From contig DATGLE010000005.1 in assembly GCA_035294325.1 (NCBI GenBank), positions 1-49,442 on the forward strand: a stretch of DNA of 49,442 nucleotides. The letters run 5' to 3'. Shown in pieces: positions 17,615 through 26,846 of this stretch (position 1 is the first letter of the stretch; the number at the start of each line of letters is the position of its first letter). Made by a program: the position numbers and the translations under genes. The DNA is from DATGLE01 sp035294325 (GTDB lineage Bacteria > Chloroflexota > Ktedonobacteria > Ktedonobacterales > Ktedonobacteraceae). The notes under the pieces are model-generated. The model made no database searches, was not told where the DNA came from, and saw nothing but the letters and a program-made list of their open reading frames with translations.

Positions 17615-17625
17615 GATACCGCTAT

Positions 17626-18948
17626 TTACGATCCTTGCATGATCTGATCGATAGCCTGCTGGCCCTGCTCAATGGCCGTATCCAGATCGATCTGATTGTT
17701 GAGGTACCTGTTTATGGGGGCCTCAAACGCGTCGGAGAGGCGCTGGATCTGGGCCGTGATGGGCCGGTAGCTCAGTTCGACATTGTGTACATAGTCCACG
17801 AGATTCTTCGTCTGAATCAGCGTCTTCTGCACGCCAGCATCCGAGAGGGCATCGGTGCGGGCCGGAGTTGAGCCGGTCTGAGCCAGCGTAACCTCCGATG
17901 ACATAGAAGAGGCATAATCGATGAATTTAGCCGCCATATCAGGATATCTGGAGTACTTGTTGATGCTCCAGCCCCAGTTGGCAATGATCGTGCTGTTGTT
18001 GACCGGCCCCTTTGGTGGATGCGCGACGCCCAGCTTATAACCGTTTTTGGTCACTGAAGGGAACGTATCGATGCCAGCGTAGATGCCGTCCCAGGTGGCC
18101 CACATCGCCAGTTTGCCGCCCTCAAAGGCAGTGATCAGCGCGGTGTAGTCGTTGGTTATGGTATCGGGTGGGGCGATCTTGTAAGTGTGGATCAGGTCGT
18201 AGACGAACTTGAGCGCCTGTCGCGCGCCCGTCGTCTTCAGGTGGAACGGATCGGCCCCGGCCTGGCGCATCCAGTAGCACATCTCGTTGAAAAGTTCGCC
18301 ATTGCCACTCTTGCCAGCGATACCGATGCCGTAGACGCCGTTGCCGGTCACTTTCTGTCCGACCTGCACCAGTTCATCCCAGGTCGTCGGCACGCTGACG
18401 CCAGCCTTATCGAAGAGGTCCTGGCGGTAGAAGAAGATGACGGCGCCAAAGTTCGCGGGCAGGCGATAGCGCTGGCCGTTGTAGGTGCTCAATTTGAGTT
18501 GTGCAGGCGTTACCGAGGAGAAGTCGTTCGCCGGGAGGCGGCTTTCCAGCGGCAGCAGCCAGTTCGCGGTGCTGAACGTAGCGGTCATGAAGTCGTCGAT
18601 CCAGAGCACATCGATGCCGGTATAGCCAGATGAAAGATAGGTGGTCAACTTTTGCACCGTATCGCCGAAGACCTGCGGTTCCTGAAAATAGTTGACCTTG
18701 ACGCCATATTTCTTTGTGAAACCATTGAAAATGGCGAGGAGGTTCTGTTTAGGGCTGACGTTCGACCAGTAGGCAACGGTGATCGATTGGGGGGTAGCGG
18801 AGGCGCCACCACTGCTGCCGCCGCCACAGGCGATGAGGAAATCGGCTGCGCTGAGACCGGCAGCGAGACCTGCCGCTCCTCGCCCTGCCCGGCGCAGCAA
18901 TTCCCTGCGATTGATGGTCATTGACGCGTTATCAGTGGCCTGTAGCAT
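17626..18948 (-). CDS. ABC transporter sugar-binding lipoprotein (family 1)
   Basis: 440-aa extracellular solute-binding protein. ATG 18948 has GGAGAGAG 4-11 nt upstream. The N-terminus carries twin arginines (INRRELLRRAGRG), a hydrophobic stretch, and a lipobox-like LIAC-GGGSSGG, pointing to Tat export followed by lipidation. The mature part fits the maltose/multiple-sugar-binding fold (VAYWSNVSPKQN, VLWIDDFM, WDELVQVGQKV, GKLAMWATWDGIY). No permease or ATPase gene adjoins it, so it must work with components encoded elsewhere or serve as a sensor partner. It is divergent from the AraC regulator, its probable controller. The ligand may be a pentose or an arabinoside, by context only. Confidence 0.9.
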   Translation of the reverse strand: MLQATDNASMTINRRELLRRAGRGAAGLAAGLSAADFLIACGGGSSGGASATPQSITVAYWSNVSPKQNLLAIFNGFTKKYGVKVNYFQEPQVFGDTVQKLTTYLSSGYTGIDVLWIDDFMTATFSTANWLLPLESRLPANDFSSVTPAQLKLSTYNGQRYRLPANFGAVIFFYRQDLFDKAGVSVPTTWDELVQVGQKVTGNGVYGIGIAGKSGNGELFNEMCYWMRQAGADPFHLKTTGARQALKFVYDLIHTYKIAPPDTITNDYTALITAFEGGKLAMWATWDGIYAGIDTFPSVTKNGYKLGVAHPPKGPVNNSTIIANWGWSINKYSRYPDMAAKFIDYASSMSSEVTLAQTGSTPARTDALSDAGVQKTLIQTKNLVDYVHNVELSYRPITAQIQRLSDAFEAPINRYLNNQIDLDTAIEQGQQAIDQIMQGS

Positions 18949-19117
18949 CTGTCTCTCTCCTTTGAAATAGTAAAAAAGCCCCTGGATAGATTGCTCACCC
19001 ACCGAGTATCTAGACGCGTCTCTTATAATCATGATAGCTGTTCAAAGAGGACGACGCCATGAAGAATCTGCTATTCATCCTGGATATTTTGCCCACTCTG
19101 TAAAGGCAGGTTGTGCT

Positions 19118-19963
19118 ATGCTCGATATGGCCCGCTATGAAACGCCGGCAGCTATTCACCGCCGGATCGGATTGCTCTGCACTGGCTATGGCTCCTTTGC
19201 GCACAAGATGGTGAGCTGCCCATTGCGCAAACTGGAATGCTATGCGGCGGTCTGGGTGTCCAGCGGGTCCGGCTGGCTCGAAACCGCCGGAACTCCGCAG
19301 CGCCTCCAGATCACCGGCGGGAGCCTGTTCTGGCTCTTTCCGCATGTGGCGCATACCTATGCCCCGGATATCAATGGCTGGACGGAGCAGTGGGCGCTCT
19401 TTGAAGGGCCGCAGGCCGAAACGCTTGAGCAACTGGGCTTTCTCTCCCCGGCGCAGCCCTTGCAATATATAGGAGCATCGGCGACAATAGAGGCCATATT
19501 CGCGCAACTGCGCGCCGATTTCGAGGCTGGCGGCCCGCTGACCGGCGTGCTGAGCGCGGCGCTGGTGCATCGCCTCATCATCGTCGCGCACCAGCTTGCC
19601 GTCGAGCTTCAGGCCGAGCACGATCCCGTTATCAGGGAGATGGAGCGCAGCCGAAGGTGGTTAGATGAGCATGCGTTCGAGCCGTGCGATATCGAAGCGC
19701 TGGCCGCGAGCTGTCGTATGGGCTACTCAACCTTTCGCCGGCATTTTAAAAATATCGTTGGCTGCTCCCCCAAAGAGTACGTCCTGCGCGTGCGCTTACG
19801 CAGGGCAAAGGAGTTGTTAGCCTTCACGCAGCAGAGTATCGTTGAAGTGGCGAGGAGCGTGGGTTTTGGGGATCCTTACTACTTCTCACGCCTCTTCCAC
19901 GACAAAGAGGGCCTGTCCCCGTCCCTGTTTCGGACTCAGCAGCGCATGTCACCCGGCAACTAG
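19118..19963 (+). CDS. AraC-family transcriptional regulator
   Basis: 281-aa regulator from ATG 19118 (AAAGGCAGG upstream); an upstream in-frame ATG at 19031 would overlap the likely promoter. The N-terminal half is a cupin-like sugar-sensing domain (GGSLFWLFPHVAHTY). The C-terminal 100 residues are the double helix-turn-helix (DIEALAASCRMGYSTFRRHF and SIVEVARSVGFGDPYYFSRL). It is divergent from the sugar-binding protein gene; 169 bp separate the starts, with a TATAAT at 19024-19029. Its stop overlaps that of the convergent ATP-grasp gene in a shared CTAG (19960-19963). Likely regulator of the sugar-binding protein and possibly the ara genes (inference). Confidence 0.9.
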   Translation: MLDMARYETPAAIHRRIGLLCTGYGSFAHKMVSCPLRKLECYAAVWVSSGSGWLETAGTPQRLQITGGSLFWLFPHVAHTYAPDINGWTEQWALFEGPQAETLEQLGFLSPAQPLQYIGASATIEAIFAQLRADFEAGGPLTGVLSAALVHRLIIVAHQLAVELQAEHDPVIREMERSRRWLDEHAFEPCDIEALAASCRMGYSTFRRHFKNIVGCSPKEYVLRVRLRRAKELLAFTQQSIVEVARSVGFGDPYYFSRLFHDKEGLSPSLFRTQQRMSPGN

Positions 19964-20790
19964 AAATCGCTATTCAGGCGGCGCTCTATAAAAGCCGCCA
20001 GCGTTTCCTCCGGCCCGAATAGTCCGCGAAAACCGGGGAAGGGATTCACGTCTATCACTATCGGCCCTTGTTCGCTCATCAGCAGGTCCACATCATAGAT
20101 ATGCAGCCCGAAGATCTTCCCCACCTCCAGGGCTATACGTTTTGCATCCCCCCCAAGCTCTTCGGGAGCCAGTTGAAATTGATCCTGTTCTCCCGCATTT
20201 AACGGGCTGCGTCGCTTCGCGGCAAAAAGATGCCCGTCGATCACCCAGATCTTCGTATCCCAGCCATCGTTTGCTACATACTGCTGCACAACAACTGGCT
20301 CGGCGCTCCAGTAGTGGGCCAGTCGCATAAAGGTCTCGACATTTTCCACTTTATCTACAGAGCAGCTTTCATATGCATATCTATTCTTTACGACAACAGG
20401 GAAAGGGAGACTCGAAAGCAGATCCGCGTTCAAGCCATAGGCGAAGCGATCAAGGCTCCAGGTATCAGGAACCGGAATTTGAGCGGCCTTCATGCGCCCA
20501 AACATCTGAACGCGGTCCTGGCACGCCAGCGTCGCAGCCCAGCTATTGATGACGCACGCTCCCCGCGCTTCGAGTTGCCGCGCAACCTCCAGCGCGCGTG
20601 GCATATGGCTCTTCAGCAGGTAAATATGCGCCAGCGAGTCCGGTTCGTCCTGTGAGAATGCACGGCTATCTGGAAGCACAGGCACGTTGAGCGTCATGAA
20701 ATTACATTTCTTACTTAACAGTTGTTTAAGATCTTTGATGATAAGCTGGTTAGCTTTTCTCTCTTCATCAACGATAACGCAGATATTCAA
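19960..20790 (-). CDS. RimK-like ATP-grasp ligase
   Basis: 276-aa ATP-grasp enzyme. I start at TTG 20790 because AGGAGG lies 5 nt upstream and the protein then begins MNICVIVDEERKANQ, the usual beta-strand start of the fold; ATGs further upstream (20829, 20871) lack a comparable site. ATP-binding lysine in FPVVVKNRYAYES, then VVVQQYVANDGWDTKIWVID, and the metal-binding acids DVDLL and VIDVNPFPGF. Family members attach amino acids to carboxylates of peptides, proteins or cofactors. No obvious partner gene is adjacent. Acceptor unknown. Confidence 0.82.
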   Translation of the reverse strand: MNICVIVDEERKANQLIIKDLKQLLSKKCNFMTLNVPVLPDSRAFSQDEPDSLAHIYLLKSHMPRALEVARQLEARGACVINSWAATLACQDRVQMFGRMKAAQIPVPDTWSLDRFAYGLNADLLSSLPFPVVVKNRYAYESCSVDKVENVETFMRLAHYWSAEPVVVQQYVANDGWDTKIWVIDGHLFAAKRRSPLNAGEQDQFQLAPEELGGDAKRIALEVGKIFGLHIYDVDLLMSEQGPIVIDVNPFPGFRGLFGPEETLAAFIERRLNSDF

Positions 20791-20871
20791 GGGTACCTCC
20801 TGACGGCTGGTAAAGAGCCTTTTTCTGTTCATGATATGTCTGGTTCCTTGCATCTTCGTTTCGCCGGGCAC

Positions 20872-21313
20872 TGGCGCGGCTCCGCCATGCCAGACAAACT
20901 AAAGGCGAGCGCAAGAGAGAGAGGAGGGTGGGCACACTCCTCTCTCTTGCGCAACTCCAGGCGCGAACGCCCGGCGAGAAAGGGCGAAGGCACAGGAGAT
21001 CAGGCACTCTCTATGAGGTAGCATACACCTGCGGCATGCCCAGGAAAACCATAGAAGGACGGAAAACAGGTCGGTAAAAGTACTGAAACGCGAATACCGA
21101 CCTGATCGCTTTGAGCGCATCTGATGCCAGCACTCTCACATGCTTGCGCCTGCGGCGTTCGCTTTAATAGCAGTTATTGTATGGGAAATACGCTTCGCGT
21201 ATTTCCCATACAATAACTGCTATGCATAGAGTGGCAAACTTCCAGCCGTTGACATTCGCGCGCCGTGTGGGTATGCTTTAATTACTGTTGGTATCTATAC
21301 AAGGGAGGAAACT
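20872..21313. other. Gene-free repeat region upstream of the VOC gene
   Basis: Contains an imperfect hairpin GCGCAAGAGAGA...CTCTCTTGCGC (about 20910-20952), a decayed GGAGATCA motif (about 20995-21002), the TGCGCCTGCGGCG core at 21145, and the perfect hairpin at 21167-21223. No coding sequence seen. Confidence 0.6.
21167..21223. repeat. 27-bp perfect inverted repeat with TTC triloop
   Basis: Arms 21167-21193 and 21197-21223 around TTC; the apex AAATACGC-TTC-GCGTATTT has the same length and layout as the TGC copies with different bases. It is preceded by the CGCCTGCGGCG core. Confidence 0.95.
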
Positions 21314-21718
21314 GTGGAGATTCGCAGCCTGGATCATGCATCCTTGCTCGTCAAAGACGTTGAAAAATCGCGCTATTTCTATGGGCAGGTCCTGGGCATG
21401 CAGGAAGTTGCGCGCCCGAGCAGCTTCGATTTTCCCGGCGCCTGGTTCCGCAAGGGCCGCGCCGAACTTCACCTGATCGGCGAGGATGAGGCTGGCCGTG
21501 CGGCCCGGTTGAATCCAGGCGGCTATACCAGGAGCGAACTTGCCACGGGCCATGCCCCACACATCGCCTTCGAGGTGAGCGACCTGGAGGAGGCACAGCG
21601 CCACTTGAAGCAGCACAACGTTGAAGTCGTTGGCGGTCCACGCCCACGCGGCGACGGCGTTACGCAGATGTACGTGCTCGATCCCGATAACTACATCATC
21701 GAGCTGTTTGTACGATAG
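21314..21718 (+). CDS. VOC (glyoxalase/bleomycin-resistance/dioxygenase) family protein
   Basis: 134-aa single-domain VOC protein with a GTG start 5 nt after AAGGGAGG. Two beta-alpha-beta-beta-beta units are visible: LDHASLLVKDVEKSRYFYGQ for the first and HIAFEVSDLEEAQRHLK for the second, with the final metal-ligand strand DPDNYIIELF. His8, His in HLIG, His in PHIAF and Glu in IIELF are candidate metal ligands. Typical roles are glyoxalase, epimerase or fosfomycin-type resistance; the sequence does not decide. Its stop codon forms the first pairs of the following hairpin. Confidence 0.88.
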   Translation: MEIRSLDHASLLVKDVEKSRYFYGQVLGMQEVARPSSFDFPGAWFRKGRAELHLIGEDEAGRAARLNPGGYTRSELATGHAPHIAFEVSDLEEAQRHLKQHNVEVVGGPRPRGDGVTQMYVLDPDNYIIELFVR

Positions 21719-21782
21719 TGAGATCAATACAAACAGGTGGAATTGGCTGCGCCAATTCCACCTGTTTGTATTGATCTCACTA
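21716..21782. terminator. 32-bp perfect hairpin with TGC triloop between convergent genes
   Basis: Arms 21716-21747 and 21751-21782 enclose TGC (GGC-TGC-GCC apex). It begins with the VOC stop codon TAG and ends 7 bp before the stop of the permease gene. Position argues for a bidirectional terminator; no U-tract follows. Confidence 0.8.
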
Positions 21783-21789
21783 CCAGACT

Positions 21790-23133
21790 TTATTCCCCCG
21801 CACCCGCCTGCGGCTCCAACTCCGCCTCCACCTCCTCAGGAGCTGGCTCGCGCTCGCGCAGGATCTGGTAGAGAATGATGGCGCCGAAGGTAGCGGTGCC
21901 GATGCCGCCCAGTACGAAGCCGCCGATGTTCACCGAGAAGTTGCCCGCGCCGAGGATCAGCGCCACCGCTGCCGTCAGCAGGTTGCGGCTCTTCGCGAAG
22001 TCTACCCTGTTCTGCACCCAGATGCGCGCGCCCGTCGCGGCGATCATGCCGAAGAGCACGATAGCCAGGCCGCCGAGCACAGCCGAGGGCAGCGTCGCGA
22101 TCAAAGCGCCGAACTTGGGGCAGAAGCCGAGCAGGATCGCGACGATGGCCGCAATAATGAAGATCAGCGTCGAGTAGATGCGCGTCACAGCCATGACGCC
22201 GATATTCTCCGCGTAGGTCGTGACACCGGTGCCGCCGCCGGAGGCCGAGACGATTGTCGCGATAGCATCGCCCAGGAAGGCCCGTCCGAGATAGCGGTCC
22301 AGGTTGCGCCCGGTCATGGCCTCGATAGCCTTGATATGGCCCAGGTTCTCCGCGACCAGGATTACCGCGACGGGGGCGATCAGGAACATCGCGTTGGCAT
22401 GGAAGCTCGGCGCGGTGAAGTTCGGCAGGCCGATCCAGGCCGCTTTTTGCAGGCCACTGAAGTCGATAGGCTTGCCCAGACCGAAGCCGTTGGCAAGAAT
22501 GGCGTAGATGATATAGCCGATGATGCCGCCGATGAGGATGGGGAGGCGGCGCAGCACGCCAGGAGCGAAGATGGCTACAAGGGCGACGGCCAGCACGGTG
22601 ATGAGCGCCATCCAGGTGTTGAACGGGCTGCCGCTGGCATCGTTGATCGCCGCCGGCGCCAGGTTCAACCCGATAATCATCACGATGGAACCTGTCACAA
22701 TTGGCGGCATAATGGCCTCGATCCAGCGGTAGCCGGCAAAGATGACGATAATCGCGATAATGCCATAGACGACGCCGGCGGCGATGATACCACCCAGCGC
22801 TACATCAATGTGGGGATTGAGTCCTTTGCCGGAATAAGCAGTTGCGGCAATAACCACGGCGATGAAGGAGAAGCTTGAGCCGAGGTAGCTGGGCACACGT
22901 CCGCCGACGACGATGAAGAAGAGCAGCGTGCCGATGCCGGAGAAGAAGATGGCCGTGTTCGGATCGAAGCCCATCAAAAGGGGACCGAGCACCGTTGAGC
23001 CGAACATGGCAAGCACATGTTGCAGACCGACCAGTATGGATTGTCCCCAGGGCAGTCGTTCCTCGGGGGCGATGATGCCACCTCTATTAAGAGTCCATCC
23101 TGTGAAATATCCCTGTTTTTCAACTGTTGCCAT
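21790..23133 (-). CDS. NCS2-family nucleobase permease, uracil type
   Basis: 447-aa transporter with about 14 membrane segments, importing nucleobases by proton symport. I start at ATG 23133, 5 nt after AGGAGG; residues read upstream of this are not conserved-looking. The N-terminus LPWGQSILVGLQHVLAMFG is a classic NCS2 opening. The substrate region reads AENLGH and TYAENIGVMAVTRIYS: Glu and His of the first and Glu of the second match uracil permease UraA (E241, H245, E290), whereas xanthine/urate carriers usually have a QN pair in the second motif. So uracil or another pyrimidine-like ring is favoured. Downstream of carbamate kinase on the same strand. Confidence 0.9.
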   Translation of the reverse strand: MATVEKQGYFTGWTLNRGGIIAPEERLPWGQSILVGLQHVLAMFGSTVLGPLLMGFDPNTAIFFSGIGTLLFFIVVGGRVPSYLGSSFSFIAVVIAATAYSGKGLNPHIDVALGGIIAAGVVYGIIAIIVIFAGYRWIEAIMPPIVTGSIVMIIGLNLAPAAINDASGSPFNTWMALITVLAVALVAIFAPGVLRRLPILIGGIIGYIIYAILANGFGLGKPIDFSGLQKAAWIGLPNFTAPSFHANAMFLIAPVAVILVAENLGHIKAIEAMTGRNLDRYLGRAFLGDAIATIVSASGGGTGVTTYAENIGVMAVTRIYSTLIFIIAAIVAILLGFCPKFGALIATLPSAVLGGLAIVLFGMIAATGARIWVQNRVDFAKSRNLLTAAVALILGAGNFSVNIGGFVLGGIGTATFGAIILYQILREREPAPEEVEAELEPQAGAGE

Positions 23134-23337
23134 AAAATCCTCCTCATGTAATGATGTGCATAACGGGGATGGGGTTGAAGAGTTGATAAGGGACCTCTCT
23201 ACCGTGAGTGCTAGAAAATCCTCCTTTCGCGCTGTGTTGTTGTAGTAAACGCACAGGAATCGGTACAAAACAAGGGTTATTTTAATTATGCCATGTGCAA
23301 GTCTTCCCGACTGCTCACCGCTACGCGGTTCGCGATA

Positions 23338-23392
23338 AAGAAGCAGTCTGCGGGCACAGCGCCTGCGGCGCTGTGCCCGCAGACTGCTTCTT
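23338..23392. repeat. 26-bp perfect inverted repeat with TGC triloop
   Basis: Arms 23338-23363 and 23367-23392 around TGC, with apex AGCGCC-TGC-GGCGCT. It lies between the carbamate kinase stop and the permease start and may attenuate readthrough. Left flank CTGCTCACCGCTACGCGGTTCGC relates it to the 3880 and 4140 units. Confidence 0.95.
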
Positions 23393-23435
23393 ATTATGAG
23401 GTGCGCCTGTGGCGCGCCCAAACGTGCAAATGGGT

Positions 23436-24389
23436 TTAATTGTTGTCAGGGAGAATCCAGGTGCCGGTCTCGCCGTTGAGGGCGTGCGTGATAGTTTCTG
23501 GCAGGGTGATGAGCACGGCCTTGCCCCCGCGCTCCAGGTATTCGATAGCGGCGCGGATCTTTGGCTCCATGCTCCCTTTCGCGAAGTGCCCGGCCTCCAG
23601 ATAGCGCCGCGCCTCGCTCAGCGTCAACCGGTCCAGATCGCGCTGGTCGGGCCTGTGATAGTTGAGGGCGATCTTTTCCACGCCCGTCGAGATGAGCAGC
23701 AGGTCGGCGCGCAGCGTGCTGGCAAGCAGGCTGGAGGCCAGATCTTTGTCGATAACGGCCTCGACGCCCACCAGGTCGCCATTTTCGGCGGCCACGACGG
23801 GGATGCCGCCGCCGCCGGCACTGATAACGATGAAACCGGCGCGCACCATCGCCTCGATGATCGGCCCTTCGATGATCTGGCGCGGGTAGGGCGACGGCAC
23901 GACGCGGCGCCAACCGCGCCCGGCGTCCTCGATCATCGTCCAGCCCGACTCGCGGCGCTTGCGCTCGGCTTCGGCGGCGTCGTAGAACATGCCGATAGGC
24001 TTTGTCGGGCGCCGCATGGCGGGATCGCCGGCATCGATGAGCGTCTGTGTGACCAGCGTTACGGTCCGCTTATCGAGGCCGCGCCGCCGGAACTCGTTGT
24101 CCAGCGCTTGCTGGATCATGTAGCCAATGCCGCCCTGCGAGTCGGCCACGGCAACATCGAGCGGCAGCGCCTGGCGCAATACGGCCTGTGTCATCTCCGC
24201 GCGCAGCAGGATGAACCCGACCTGCGGCCCGTTGCCATGCGTGATGACGACGTTCCAGCCCTGAGCGACCATTTCAACGATATGCGGCGCCGTCGCGCGT
24301 ACCGCCGCCTTCTGGTCTGGCAGGGACTGGTGGGCGCTGTCCCTGATGAGCGAGTTGCCGCCGATGGCGATGACCGCGAGTGGTGGCAC
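23436..24389 (-). CDS. arcC: Carbamate kinase
   Basis: 317-aa amino-acid-kinase-fold enzyme making ATP, CO2 and ammonia from carbamoyl phosphate and ADP. The GTG at 24389 has GAAGGAGG 9 nt upstream; an ATG at 24434 lies before that site and is rejected. Signatures are AVIAIGGNSLIRD, THGNGPQVGF, GGGIPVV with ENGDLVGVEAVIDKDLAS, and the C-terminal FAKGSMEPKI...THALNGETGTWI. No arginine deiminase or ornithine carbamoyltransferase is nearby. The AllFGH-like genes 7-13 kb away are the natural source of carbamoyl phosphate, as in E. coli allantoin use where a carbamate kinase completes the oxamate branch. Confidence 0.94.
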   Translation of the reverse strand: MPPLAVIAIGGNSLIRDSAHQSLPDQKAAVRATAPHIVEMVAQGWNVVITHGNGPQVGFILLRAEMTQAVLRQALPLDVAVADSQGGIGYMIQQALDNEFRRRGLDKRTVTLVTQTLIDAGDPAMRRPTKPIGMFYDAAEAERKRRESGWTMIEDAGRGWRRVVPSPYPRQIIEGPIIEAMVRAGFIVISAGGGGIPVVAAENGDLVGVEAVIDKDLASSLLASTLRADLLLISTGVEKIALNYHRPDQRDLDRLTLSEARRYLEAGHFAKGSMEPKIRAAIEYLERGGKAVLITLPETITHALNGETGTWILPDNN

Positions 24390-24426
24390 AGGTGGATTCC
24401 CTCCTTCGCAGGATAATTCATTCGGG

Positions 24427-24459
24427 AATGTCATCCTTCGCTGCGCTCAGGATGACATT
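24427..24459. repeat. Short interspersed hairpin AATGTCATCCT...AGGATGACATT
   Basis: An 11-bp stem with loop TCGCTGCGCTC. The same unit recurs at 36311-36342 with an extra half copy to 36363. It separates the molybdenum subunit stop from the carbamate kinase ribosome site. Confidence 0.8.
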
Positions 24460-26846
24460 TACCGCATGTTATTAATAACGAGTTTGAGAATATCGTCGGG
24501 AGTGAGCGGCATGCGGTCCACCACGGCGCCGAAGGGAGCGAGCGCGTCTTCGATGGCCGCGGCCATCAGCGCCGGGACGGGAATGCAGCCGGCCTCGCCC
24601 GCCCCCTTGACGCCCAGCGGATTGATCGGCGATGGCGTTTCGATGTGATCTATCTCCAGGTGCGGCACCTCCGAGGCATAGGGGATCAGGAAGTCCATAT
24701 AGCTCGCGTTGAGCAACTGGCCGTTCTCATCGTAGTCAAGGTGCTCATAGAACGAGCCGCCGATACCCTGCGCCACGCCGCCGCTGACCTGGCCCTCGAC
24801 GATCAGGGGATTGATCAGTTTGCCGCAATCGTGCAGCACGGCATATTTGCGGACCCTGACCATGCCGGTCTGGATGTCGACCTCGATGATTGCCGCGTGC
24901 ACGCCGCTGGCAAACGTCGCGTGCTGCGGGCTGAAGTAGCGCGTGGCCTCCAGCCCCGGCTCCTCGCCCGGCGGCAGCGGCGGCCCCTCACGCGCCGGCA
25001 GTGTCGCGGGCAGGTCGGGGGCCTGGGCACCGTAGGCGTAGCGAATCGGGTTGGAGGCAATGGAAAGCGCCGCCAGCGAGAGGCCACGCACCGGCATGCC
25101 CCTGACGCGCACGCGGCCTCCGACCAGTTCGAGATCCTCCGGCGCGACTTCCAGCACATACGAAGCCACCTTGATCGCCTTTTCCCTGACGGCCTTCGCC
25201 GCCAGGCCGATAGCGTTGCCCGCCACGACCAGCGCGCGGCTCGCGTAGGTGCCGGTGCCCCAGGCAAAGCGCTGCGTATCGCCCGTCGTTACATGGACCT
25301 TCTCGATTGGAACATCCAGTTCTCCGGCAACGATCTGTGCGAAGGAGGTCTCATGTCCCTGGCCCTGCGTCGAAGCCCCGGTAGCAACGTGGATCTCGCC
25401 CGCGTTATCGATGGTGATATGAGCGCCCTCATAAGGGCCAATACCTGTGCCCTCGACGTAGCAGCCAACGCCGATGCCGAGGTAGCGTCCCTGTTCGCGC
25501 GCGCGCCGCTGCTCCGAGCGAAACTGTGCGTAACCGATCATCTCCAGCGCCCGCTCCAGGCCGGCGGGATAGTCGCCGCTGTCGTAGCGTGTGGGCAGGC
25601 CGTCCTGGAAGACGAGGCCGAGATCGTAGGGAAACTCATCGGGCTGGATGAAGTTGCGGCGCCGGATCTCCACGCGATCCATGTTCAACTGATCGGCGGC
25701 GTAGTCCAGTATACGCTCCATCGCGAAAACTCCGTGCGGGCGTCCGGCTCCGCGATAGGGGCTGACCGGTGTGCGATTGGTATAGACGACGATGGCATCG
25801 GAATAGTACGCTGGCAGCTTGTAGGGGCCGGGCAACTGGCAGGAAGTGATCTGCGGCACGATGATACCGTAGGGACAGTAGGCGCCGGTGTCATGCAGGA
25901 AGACATCGCGCAGGCCCAGGATACGGCCATCGGCATCCAGCGCGATGCTGATATCATGCACCTGGCCGCGCTCGTGATTGGAGGCCGTCATGTGCTCGCG
26001 GCGATCCTCGATCCATTTCACCGGGCGGCCCAGACGCATCGCAGCCAGGGGCACCAGCACCTCTTCGGGATAGAAGAGCATGATCTTGACGCCGAAGCCG
26101 CCGCCGACATCCGGCGCCGTCACGCGCACCTTATCCCTCGGCAGGCCAAAGAGTACCGCCAGCCCGTTGCGAATAGAGATCGGCCCCTGCGTGCTATCCC
26201 AGACCGTGAGCGAACGCTCGAAGCTGTCGAAGCGCGCGACCACACCGCGAGTCTCAAGCGGCTGGCTGGCGCTGCGCTCAAGCAGGACGCGCCGCTGGAA
26301 GACGTGGGCGGCGCGGGCGAAAGCGGCATCGATATCGCCAACCCGCTGCACCAGGTGGGCGGCAATGTTGCTGGGAACGTCGGCATGCACCAGCGGCGCG
26401 CCGGGCGCTATGGCGGCGCCCAGATCGCCGGGGCTGATGACCGGCAGCGGCTCGTAGTCGACATCGATGAGTTCAAGCGCGTCTTCGGCTATGTAGCGGT
26501 CAGACGCCACGACCATTGCCACCGCCTCGCCCGCGTAGCGCACGACATCCTTCGCCAGCGCGTACTGTGTGCGCGGCTGCGTCAGCGCGGGATGCGGGAT
26601 GAGCAGGGGCAGAGGTTGCGATACAGGGCCAAGATCAGCATAGGTCAGGACTGCGAATACACCGTCGAGCGCGGCGGCGCGGCTGACATCGATAGAGCGA
26701 ATGCGCGCGTGGGCGTAGGGACTGCGCAGAATGGCGGCGTGGAGCATATCGGGCAGGTCGATGTCATCGACATAGGTGGCGGCGCCGGTCAGGAAACGCC
26801 GGTCCTCCTGGCGCACAAGCGCGGCGCCTGGTACGCCTGTCGTCAT
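24459..26846 (-). CDS. Molybdenum hydroxylase large subunit (xanthine dehydrogenase / CO dehydrogenase form II type)
   Basis: 795-aa molybdopterin-binding catalytic subunit. It has the N-terminal hammerhead domain (LTGAATYVDDIDLPDMLHAA), molybdopterin motifs (GGGFGVKIMLFYPEE, GQGHETSFAQI), and the invariant catalytic Glu in GVKGAGEAGCIPVP near residue 751. The active-site loop reads SPYRGAGRPHG, not the AYxCSFR loop with the Cu-binding cysteine of true CO dehydrogenase, so CO oxidation is not expected. Hydroxylation of an N-heterocycle or aldehyde is. It starts inside the iron-sulfur subunit stop (ATGA overlap, GAGGAGG upstream). Confidence 0.93.
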   Translation of the reverse strand: MTTGVPGAALVRQEDRRFLTGAATYVDDIDLPDMLHAAILRSPYAHARIRSIDVSRAAALDGVFAVLTYADLGPVSQPLPLLIPHPALTQPRTQYALAKDVVRYAGEAVAMVVASDRYIAEDALELIDVDYEPLPVISPGDLGAAIAPGAPLVHADVPSNIAAHLVQRVGDIDAAFARAAHVFQRRVLLERSASQPLETRGVVARFDSFERSLTVWDSTQGPISIRNGLAVLFGLPRDKVRVTAPDVGGGFGVKIMLFYPEEVLVPLAAMRLGRPVKWIEDRREHMTASNHERGQVHDISIALDADGRILGLRDVFLHDTGAYCPYGIIVPQITSCQLPGPYKLPAYYSDAIVVYTNRTPVSPYRGAGRPHGVFAMERILDYAADQLNMDRVEIRRRNFIQPDEFPYDLGLVFQDGLPTRYDSGDYPAGLERALEMIGYAQFRSEQRRAREQGRYLGIGVGCYVEGTGIGPYEGAHITIDNAGEIHVATGASTQGQGHETSFAQIVAGELDVPIEKVHVTTGDTQRFAWGTGTYASRALVVAGNAIGLAAKAVREKAIKVASYVLEVAPEDLELVGGRVRVRGMPVRGLSLAALSIASNPIRYAYGAQAPDLPATLPAREGPPLPPGEEPGLEATRYFSPQHATFASGVHAAIIEVDIQTGMVRVRKYAVLHDCGKLINPLIVEGQVSGGVAQGIGGSFYEHLDYDENGQLLNASYMDFLIPYASEVPHLEIDHIETPSPINPLGVKGAGEAGCIPVPALMAAAIEDALAPFGAVVDRMPLTPDDILKLVINNMR

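Noticed and set aside
23134..23337. Nucleobase riboswitch in the permease leader
   Set aside because: No recognisable purine or other riboswitch core; only a duplicated AGGAGGATTTT ribosome-site-like sequence is visible.
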